Below, piece by piece: positions 57,984-64,000 of a DNA stretch of 64,000 bases. Source of the DNA: an uncultured Acidobacteriota bacterium (GTDB taxonomy: Bacteria; Acidobacteriota; Polarisedimenticolia; Polarisedimenticolales; JAIQFR01). The first letter of the stretch is position 1; each line of letters opens with the position of its first letter. Both the position numbers and the translations under genes were made by a program. The stretch covers positions 45,246-109,245 of the forward strand of contig CALMJU010000071.1 of the NCBI GenBank assembly GCA_937864465.1. The letters are read 5' to 3'. A model generated the notes under the pieces. It saw only the letters and a list, made by a program, of their open reading frames with translations. It was not told the DNA's origin and ran no database searches.

Positions 57984-59060
57984 ATGAAGGCGATGGTCCT
58001 GGCTGCGGGGCTCGGGGAGCGCATGGTCCCGCTCTCCCTCGTCCTGCCGAAGCCCGCGATCCCGGTGCTCGGGCGTCCCATCATCCTCGAGGTGCTGCGA
58101 GGGCTGGCGCGGGCCGGAATCCTGGACGTCACCGTCAATCTCCACCACAAGGGCGACCGGCTGGCCGAGCTCCTGGCCGAGGGACGCCCGGGCCCGGCCA
58201 AGATCCACCTGTCTCCCGAGAAGAGCATCCTCGGCACGGGCGGCGGGATCCGGCACGCCTCCAGGTTCCTGACGGGCTCGGGGACGATCCTCGTCCGCAA
58301 CTCGGATTTCCTGGCGGACATCGACCTCTCCGCCGCCGTCGCCGCGCATCGCAGCTCCGGCGCGGCGGCCACTCTCGTCGTCGCCCCCGCGCGGCCGGGC
58401 TACAGCGAGCTGGCGGTCGATCGGGACGGGCGGGTTCTGTCGATCGGCGGAGAGCCGCCCGTCGACCCGGGGCGCGTCGCCGGCCGACATCTGTTCACGG
58501 GCTGCCACCTCATCGAGGAGGAGGTCCTGGACCTCATTCCTCCCCGCGGCCCCTCCGACATCGTGCGGCACGTGTACCGGAGGCTCGCGGAGGAAGGCCG
58601 TCTCCACGCGGTGGCTCACGACGGCTTCTGGTGGGAATTCGGCACCCCCCGCGAGTACCTCGATGGGTCGCTCCGGTTGCTCGGCCTTCCCGCCGACGTG
58701 CGGCGCCCGATCCTCGAGACCGATCCCGTCCGGACGTTCGGCTCCGCCTCGGTCGCGGTGGGTCCGGGCGCCGACCTGCACGCGGGGGTCGAGTTCCACG
58801 GGAGGGCTGCCATCGGCTTCGCGTGCATGATCGCAGAGGGGTGCCGGCTCGAGGACACGGTGGTGCTCCCCGAAACCTGGCTCGGGCCGGGATGCCGCTT
58901 CCGGCGGTGCATCGTCGGCCCGGCCACGGAGATCCCGGCGTCCTTCGAGGCCGACGGCGCGATGGTGTGCGCGGACCCGGACCCGCGCGCGGAGCTTCCC
59001 CCGGGGACGATCCGCTCCCAAGGCCTTCTGATCCGCTCGTTCGAGGCGGGCGCGCCTTGA
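57984..59060 (+). CDS. Sugar-phosphate nucleotidyltransferase (MurU-like)
   Basis: 358 residues. Nucleotide-binding MKAMVLAAGLGERMVPLS, with KPAIPVLGRPIILEVLRGL, and the later NSDFLADID metal site. The C-terminal third is a left-handed beta-helix type region (FHGRAAIGFACMIAEGCRLEDTVVLPETW). With a kinase gene overlapping its 3' end, it fits the MurU step of AmgK-MurU peptidoglycan recycling (MurNAc-1-P to UDP-MurNAc). Mannose-1-phosphate guanylyltransferase is the alternative. Confidence 0.82.
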   Translation: MKAMVLAAGLGERMVPLSLVLPKPAIPVLGRPIILEVLRGLARAGILDVTVNLHHKGDRLAELLAEGRPGPAKIHLSPEKSILGTGGGIRHASRFLTGSGTILVRNSDFLADIDLSAAVAAHRSSGAAATLVVAPARPGYSELAVDRDGRVLSIGGEPPVDPGRVAGRHLFTGCHLIEEEVLDLIPPRGPSDIVRHVYRRLAEEGRLHAVAHDGFWWEFGTPREYLDGSLRLLGLPADVRRPILETDPVRTFGSASVAVGPGADLHAGVEFHGRAAIGFACMIAEGCRLEDTVVLPETWLGPGCRFRRCIVGPATEIPASFEADGAMVCADPDPRAELPPGTIRSQGLLIRSFEAGAP

Positions 59061-60115
59061 GAGAGCCGGCCCGCCGGGAGGTCCTCGCCCTCGTCGAATC
59101 CCTTTTCCCGGGCGCTTCGCTGCGGGCGCTCGCCGGGGACGCGTCGACCCGGCGGTTCTACCGGATCTCGCTCGCGGACGGCGGGAGCCGGGTCCTGATG
59201 GACTACGGAGCGCCGTTCGAGGGAGAGACCGACGACGTCGTTCTCGCCAGGGTCTTCCGCGAGGCCGGACTGCCGGTCGCCGCGATCGAGCACGAGGCGC
59301 CGGAGACGGGTTGCCTGGTCCTGGCCGATCTCGGCGACCGCACGCTCGAATCGGCGCTTTGCGACGCGGCCGCGGTTCGGGACCCGGCGAGGATCGAGAT
59401 CCTCTACACTGCGGCGATCGATCTCGCGACCGCCGTCGCCGTCCGGGGATCGACCGCGCTCGCACGCTCGGAGAGGGCGGCGGGGCCCGCGCTGGACGCC
59501 GAGCGATTCCGCTTCGAGATGGATTTCTTCCTCGAGCACTTCGCGGGGTCGCTCCGGGGAGTCCGCCAATCCCCCGCGGGGCTTCGAGAGGCCCTTCACG
59601 CCCTCGCGGAGGCCGCCTCGGCCGGTCCTTCCCGGGTGCTCTGCCACAGGGACTTCCACAGCAGGAACCTGATGGTCCTTCCGGACGGGTCCCTGGCAAT
59701 GGTCGACATCCAGGACGCCAGGTGGGGCCCGGACTCGTACGACGTCGCGTCCCTCCTCCGGGACGCCTACGTGGACATGGACGACGGGCTCGCCGGACGG
59801 ATGCTCGAGAGGTACCGGCGCTCGCTTGCCGTCCCCCCGCCGGCAGAGGAGTTCGCCGCGCGGTTCCGGGTCGTGGCGGCCGAGCGGATGATCAAGGTCC
59901 TCGGAACCTTCGGCTATCAGGCGGCCGTCCTCGGACGGCGCGGGTACCTGGCCGGCGTTCCTCGGACGCTCGCCAGGCTCCGCGAAAGCCTCCCAGCGGC
60001 CCCGGAGACCCGCGCCGTGGCGGACGCCCTGGAGAGGGCCGGCCTGCTCGAGGAGCCCGGAAGCCCCCCGACCCCCCTGCCCGGTCTCACCAGTCCACGA
60101 GGAGCGCGGGGCTGA
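59057..60115 (+). CDS. Anomeric sugar kinase (AmgK-like, aminoglycoside phosphotransferase fold)
   Basis: 352 residues from a TTG overlapping the preceding stop; no other start fits. The kinase core CHRDFHSRNLMVL holds the catalytic Asp, and MVDIQDARWGPDSYDVASLLRDAY is the metal-binding segment typical of AmgK. It probably phosphorylates MurNAc or GlcNAc at C1 for the MurU-like enzyme. Its last 29 nt overlap the convergent TldE-like gene. Confidence 0.85.
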   Translation: MREPARREVLALVESLFPGASLRALAGDASTRRFYRISLADGGSRVLMDYGAPFEGETDDVVLARVFREAGLPVAAIEHEAPETGCLVLADLGDRTLESALCDAAAVRDPARIEILYTAAIDLATAVAVRGSTALARSERAAGPALDAERFRFEMDFFLEHFAGSLRGVRQSPAGLREALHALAEAASAGPSRVLCHRDFHSRNLMVLPDGSLAMVDIQDARWGPDSYDVASLLRDAYVDMDDGLAGRMLERYRRSLAVPPPAEEFAARFRVVAAERMIKVLGTFGYQAAVLGRRGYLAGVPRTLARLRESLPAAPETRAVADALERAGLLEEPGSPPTPLPGLTSPRGARG

Positions 60116-61310
60116 CCACCCCGGGCAGCACCCGCCGCACCGGCCCGAACGATGAGACACAGCGCTGGACCAGGTCGAGAGGCCTGGCCTCGACGTACGT
60201 CGGCCCCGGCGCCTCCGCCACCCAGCGGTCCGAAGCCAGGCGGTGAATCCGCAGATCGTGGACCCGGGGCGTCCTCGGCGGGGCTTCCTCCGAACCTCCG
60301 AGGACGAGCAGGGTCGTGAACAGGGCTTCCGGCGGGTCCCGGAACGACGGCCGCCACGAGTGTCCCCGCCCCTCCAGCGCCCCGACGGCCCGGTGCCCGT
60401 CGGAAAGAGCGCGCCGCCCGGCGGGGAACCCCGCGTCATCGAAGCGCCCCCCGGAGACGCCGTCCGGATCGAGGGGATCGTCGACGACTCGCCAGCCGGA
60501 GCCGACCGGTGCCCCCGGCGCCGCTCCCCGCCCATGCACCGCTGCCGCCAGGTGGCGGACCAGCTCGCCTGCCGCCCGCCCCTCCAGCACAACCGGGCCG
60601 CGGGTCCACTCCCCCCGACCGGCGGAGGCCGTCGAAGCGGTCCATTGCTCCGCCCATGCGTCCACGGATAGAGAAGATATCCGCCTGGCGGCAACCGCGA
60701 GCGCGCCGAGAGGCCGTTCTCGGCCCGCGCTCCCCATCGCCCAGACCCGGTTCCGGGAGCGCATGGTGGCGATGCCACCCTGTCCGACCAGGACCTCGAC
60801 GGTCCGGCCGGCCTCGATCCAGCCGGACACCGGACCTCTCTCCACCCCACCTCGAGCCCGGACCAACGCGTCGAGGGCGAGGTCGAGCCATTCCTCCATC
60901 GCTGCTTCCTCGAGGAGCGGGCCCTCGTCCAGGTCCAGCTGGAAGGAGCCGTCCCCGGCGCCCCACGCCCGCGGGCCTTCCTCCTCCCCGCCGACGGGCT
61001 CCGAGCTCCGCGCAGCCTCGATCGCCCACAGGAGCGAGGGAGCTCCGGCGCCCGACGACGCTCCGAACGTCCAGCGGCCGACCGGGTCGGCGAGACGGAC
61101 GGCGATCCCTTCCTCGCACCCGGCGAACCGCAACGGTCCGGCGGACCAGGCTTCCCTGGCGATGCGCGTTCGGGTCGTCCAGCGGTGATAGAGCTCGATC
61201 CGCGCCTCCGGGGCGACCTGCTCCGCGAGGGAGAGGAGCGACGCGGTGCGTTCGGGCTCCGGCTGCGGGATCACTCCGCGATCCTCGCGGGGAGCCTGCA
61301 CATGGCCCAT
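60087..61310 (-). CDS. TldE/PmbA-like protein
   Basis: 407 residues, divergent. C-terminal GGRFDDAGFPAGRRALSDGHRAVG and SFRDPPEALFTT correspond to the TldE/PmbA region that pairs with TldD. It lacks the HExxxH motif, as TldE proteins do. The start at 61310 is uncertain; a GTG 12 codons later has a better-placed GAGG. TldD-TldE heterodimers process peptides and some RiPPs. tldD lies 73 nt upstream. Confidence 0.7.
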   Translation of the reverse strand: MGHVQAPREDRGVIPQPEPERTASLLSLAEQVAPEARIELYHRWTTRTRIAREAWSAGPLRFAGCEEGIAVRLADPVGRWTFGASSGAGAPSLLWAIEAARSSEPVGGEEEGPRAWGAGDGSFQLDLDEGPLLEEAAMEEWLDLALDALVRARGGVERGPVSGWIEAGRTVEVLVGQGGIATMRSRNRVWAMGSAGRERPLGALAVAARRISSLSVDAWAEQWTASTASAGRGEWTRGPVVLEGRAAGELVRHLAAAVHGRGAAPGAPVGSGWRVVDDPLDPDGVSGGRFDDAGFPAGRRALSDGHRAVGALEGRGHSWRPSFRDPPEALFTTLLVLGGSEEAPPRTPRVHDLRIHRLASDRWVAEAPGPTYVEARPLDLVQRCVSSFGPVRRVLPGVVSPALLVDW

Positions 61311-61383
61311 GAGCGAGCCATGAGCTCACCTTCGCCACGTGGTCCGTGGTCGATCGCGCGTAGCAGGCAAGATTGAGAAAATT

Positions 61384-62730
61384 TCAAGGTACGACCCTGA
61401 CTAGCCCTGTGCGGAATGTCGGCGCGCCGACGCTCGTGGCCAGGGGCTGACCATCGCGCAAGCACGAGCCGACGCACGTGTCGAACGCGAGATCCGCGGC
61501 CACGCGATCGAGCATGGACAGCGCCGCGAGCGTGGGCACCTCGATCAGGAACGGGAGCAGCGGTGTCTCGACCCGGCCATTGACGATGCTGTCGCCATCG
61601 GTCACGCGGAACGTCGCGAGCCCTCGACCGGTGTCCACGCTAGCCGTCTCGATCCTTCGAACGTGGATCCCGCGCGAGAGCCCTTCGAGCACCTCCGCCG
61701 GGTCCAGTCGACCCGGCGCGAGGAAGGTGCATCCGATCCGGGGTCGCACGCGCTGCTGAAACGAGGATCGTCTCCCGTGGCCGTTCGGTTCCACGCCGGC
61801 GCGACCCGCCGTCCCGCGATCGTGGACGAGCCCCGCCACGCGACCCTCCTCCACGAGACACACCCGCCGGGCTTCGACCCCCTCGTCGTCCCATCGCCAG
61901 GGCGCGCGCCCGAGAGCGGGGTCGTCGAGGACGGTGAGACCCGGGGGGCCGACCCTTCTCCCGGCCGGCGCCAGCAGGGACTCCCCGCTCTCGACCGTGT
62001 CGGCCTCCAGCGCGTGGCCGATCAGCTCGTGCAGGAGGACGCCGCCCGCGCCGGAAGCGAAGACCGCCACAACCTCTCCCGGCGAAGCCCGCACCGCGCC
62101 TTCTCTCTCTCTCGCCCGGCCCACCGCCGCGCTGCACATCCTCTCGGCGTCGACGGCCTCTCCCGGCCGCAGAGCCTTCTCGACGACGGCGCTCTGCCCC
62201 ATGGGTCCTCGGATCTCGAGCCGGATGCGCGCTCCCCTCCGTTCGTCCTCGCACAGCGGGATTCCCGCCCCGACGACCCGTACAGATTGAAGAAACGATA
62301 CCCAACGGGCACCGGCGCGCAGCGGGCCTCCCCCCCATGCCCGGCGAGCCTGCGCGAGAAGGACTTCGACCGCCTCCCGCGCCCCGGACGGATCGAGGGC
62401 GGGAGCAGGCCCGGGCTCTCGGGCCTCGCCCCGACCACGCTGCGGGAGCTGGAGCCCGAGGACGACGGCTGCGGCATCGTCCGGCACCGGATCGGAGACG
62501 AAGCTCTCGCGCGAAGGGTCCGTCCCGACTGCCGACAGCCCCGCGAGGCGCGTGTGGACCACATCGAAGACGCCGTCGAGGCCGGCCACCACCCGAAGGT
62601 CCTCCCGCTCCTCCTGGAAGAGCGCGCGAACGGGGCCGGGCGCCGCCGGGAGCCCGGCCGCGCTCTCGAGCGCTTCCCTCCACGCGCGGTTCCGATCGGC
62701 GCCGCCGAAGGCCAATTCGCTCCGTTTCAT
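61384..62730 (-). CDS. Metalloprotease TldD-like
   Basis: 448 residues. Zinc site H234-E235-x3-H239 in LLHELIGHALEAD, later PAGRRVGPPGLTVLDDPAL, SRGIHVRRIE and GRGLATFRVTDGDSIVNGR, and a Cys in DTCVGSCLRDGQP, all as in TldD. With TldE it forms a hollow dimer that cleaves unfolded small peptides, including RiPP leader peptides such as microcin B17. A leader-cleaving role for the peptides at 1838-3150 is possible but the genes are 58 kb apart. Confidence 0.85.
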   Translation of the reverse strand: MKRSELAFGGADRNRAWREALESAAGLPAAPGPVRALFQEEREDLRVVAGLDGVFDVVHTRLAGLSAVGTDPSRESFVSDPVPDDAAAVVLGLQLPQRGRGEAREPGPAPALDPSGAREAVEVLLAQARRAWGGGPLRAGARWVSFLQSVRVVGAGIPLCEDERRGARIRLEIRGPMGQSAVVEKALRPGEAVDAERMCSAAVGRAREREGAVRASPGEVVAVFASGAGGVLLHELIGHALEADTVESGESLLAPAGRRVGPPGLTVLDDPALGRAPWRWDDEGVEARRVCLVEEGRVAGLVHDRGTAGRAGVEPNGHGRRSSFQQRVRPRIGCTFLAPGRLDPAEVLEGLSRGIHVRRIETASVDTGRGLATFRVTDGDSIVNGRVETPLLPFLIEVPTLAALSMLDRVAADLAFDTCVGSCLRDGQPLATSVGAPTFRTGLVRVVP

Positions 62731-62877
62731 CCGGTTGAAAGGCCGGTATCCGCGACCTATGTTCTAGCCGGGATGCCGCCGGGGGGCCATCCACGCGGGG
62801 GCCAACCTGCGACACCGCGCCGCCGGCTTCGAGCTCGGGATCGGCTCGCGTTCGCGCCGGCTGCCAAGGGTCGTCCG

Positions 62878-64000
62878 ATGTCGAATTATAGAATACTCCT
62901 TCTCGACTACGAGCCTCGCAGCATCGCCCAGACCAAGTTGCCGCTCGAGGCGGCCGGGTTCGAGGTCGAGGTCGCGACCGACGGCCTCGCGGGGATCGAG
63001 GCGTTCAACCGGATGCATCCGGACCTCGTGCTCATCGAGGCCATGCTTCCCAAGAAGCACGGGTTCGAGGTCTGTCAAGAGATCAAGAGGACGCCCGAGG
63101 GGAAGCGGACGCCGATCGTGATCACGACCGGCGTCTATCGAGGCCACAAGTATCGCTCGCAGGCGCTCCACATCCACGGCTGCGACGAGTACCTCGAGAA
63201 ACCGTTCGCGTCCGACCTGCTGATCTCGCTCTGCACGCGATTCCTGAACGGCGGGAAGACGGCGGCTCCGGCCGAGGCCGAGAGCCCCGAGCCGCTCCAG
63301 GCGTCGGAGGCGCTGTCCGACATCGCGAAGGTCGTCGACGAGATGTCTGCGACCGAACCGTCCCATTCCTATGCGGCGTCGATCGTCGCCGACCTGACCG
63401 AGGAGGAGATCATCGCCCGCCTGGACGCTCTCCTCCCGGGAGATGCCGTGGCCGGCCAGGCGATCCGCCAGGAGAAGGCCGCCGAGCCTCGGGAAGTGAC
63501 CGAGGAGCCCTGCGCTGCCGAGGCCGCCCCTCTCGATCCGGCCATGCCGCCCGCCGAGGACCTGCTGGAGCCCCTGACGGAGGAAGAGGAAACCGGGACG
63601 CGGGAGGCCGCGGAGCCGGGCGTCGAGGATCGAGCCGGCGCAGAGGATCTCCCGGAGGCCGCGGTCGAAGCGGCCGAGCCGCCCGAGGCGATGTGGATCG
63701 GCGCGGAGGAGACGCAGGAGCCGACCGAGGAGAGGGCGGCGAGCGCCGCGCCCTTGCGGACCACGGTCTCGCCCGAAGCCGAGGAGGAGGCCATCGAGTC
63801 TCTCGTCGAGGAAAAGTTCGCGGAGATCCTCGACGAGAAGCCGGAACCCGAGAGCCCCCAGGTCGTGCCGTTCGACGCGAGCCGTTCCCGCAAGAAGCGG
63901 CGAGAGCGATCCGGGGCCCCCTCGCGTCCGGCGTCCGTCGCGCCCGCGGCGGACGCGGTCGCGGCGGCGCAGCCGGCGCTGCCGGAGGTTGCCGAGGACG
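62878..64000 (+). CDS. Receiver-domain protein with Glu at the phosphorylation site and long acidic tail (runs off window)
   Basis: 374 codons are visible and open at the end. Residues 1-120 form a receiver (RILLLDYEPRS start, ITTGVYRG Thr, YLEKPF Lys). The phospho-acceptor position is Glu54 (VLIEAMLPKKHGF; codon GAG), which may mimic the phosphorylated state. From residue 125 the sequence is acidic, rich in Ala/Glu/Pro and probably disordered, with KKRRERS near 340. RomR-like and related polarity proteins have this layout. AAGGG precedes the ATG. The 147-nt divergent gap to tldD shows no clear promoter. Confidence 0.75.
   Translation, partial: MSNYRILLLDYEPRSIAQTKLPLEAAGFEVEVATDGLAGIEAFNRMHPDLVLIEAMLPKKHGFEVCQEIKRTPEGKRTPIVITTGVYRGHKYRSQALHIHGCDEYLEKPFASDLLISLCTRFLNGGKTAAPAEAESPEPLQASEALSDIAKVVDEMSATEPSHSYAASIVADLTEEEIIARLDALLPGDAVAGQAIRQEKAAEPREVTEEPCAAEAAPLDPAMPPAEDLLEPLTEEEETGTREAAEPGVEDRAGAEDLPEAAVEAAEPPEAMWIGAEETQEPTEERAASAAPLRTTVSPEAEEEAIESLVEEKFAEILDEKPEPESPQVVPFDASRSRKKRRERSGAPSRPASVAPAADAVAAAQPALPEVAED

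Overview
The window looks like a chromosomal segment of a GC-rich (about 70%) Gram-negative bacterium, most likely a member of the Acidobacteriota. Supporting points are FadL-, OmpA- and BamA-type outer membrane proteins, lipoproteins plus Lnt, a meso-DAP-type MurE (DNPR motif), and a secreted VWA protein resembling the acidobacterial VWFA family. The lineage is an inference, since no rRNA or marker tree is available. I saw no tRNA, rRNA, CRISPR array, insertion sequence or phage gene.

Region 1 (1-4268) is the most unusual part. A radical SAM/SPASM gene (N-terminus outside the window) is translationally coupled to an ATP-grasp ligase gene. Converging on them, on the minus strand, are five tiny genes of 37-39 codons. 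They share an MKFVVRSQ-like N-terminus and a C-terminal C-x2-C-S-E-D-P-R-x-C motif. Each has a strong Shine-Dalgarno and a GC hairpin just upstream of it. The five fall into three transcription units with similar TTGAT(T/C)-type promoters, and a decayed sixth copy is visible. I read this as an apparently undescribed RiPP-like system: precursor peptides plus a radical SAM and an ATP-grasp maturase. A divergent GrdB-like reductase gene borders it.

Region 2 (4367-18428) is envelope genes: a LysM/M23 lipoprotein, a zinc-ribbon response regulator, several secreted or outer membrane proteins, a Pal/OmpA-like lipoprotein, a VWA protein, a degenerate acyl-CoA-synthetase-like protein beside FadL, a TPR lipoprotein-like protein, and a metallopeptidase/beta-propeller/BamA-barrel fusion.

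Region 3 (18433-35212, minus strand) carries ftsEX, a large M1 aminopeptidase, a fadJ-fadI pair (the thiolase lacks its second catalytic Cys), two NtrC-type regulators, a DegP/HtrA protease, a receiver-only regulator, NAD-dependent DNA ligase and a sensor kinase.

Region 4 (35527-54957, plus strand) begins with an HTH-TPR regulator and a secreted partner. A complete division and cell wall (dcw) operon follows: mraZ-rsmH-ftsL-ftsI-murE-murF-mraY-murD-ftsW-murG-murC-ftsQ-ftsA-ftsZ, ending in a receiver-GGDEF gene. It has a clear promoter and a three-repeat MraZ operator. Nearly every junction overlaps. murB and ddl are absent, and murG appears to start at ACG.

Region 5 (55006-64000) has a creatininase-family amidohydrolase coupled to lnt, a CYTH protein, a MurU/AmgK-like peptidoglycan-recycling pair, a TldE/TldD pair, and the start of a receiver protein whose phospho-acceptor Asp is Glu.
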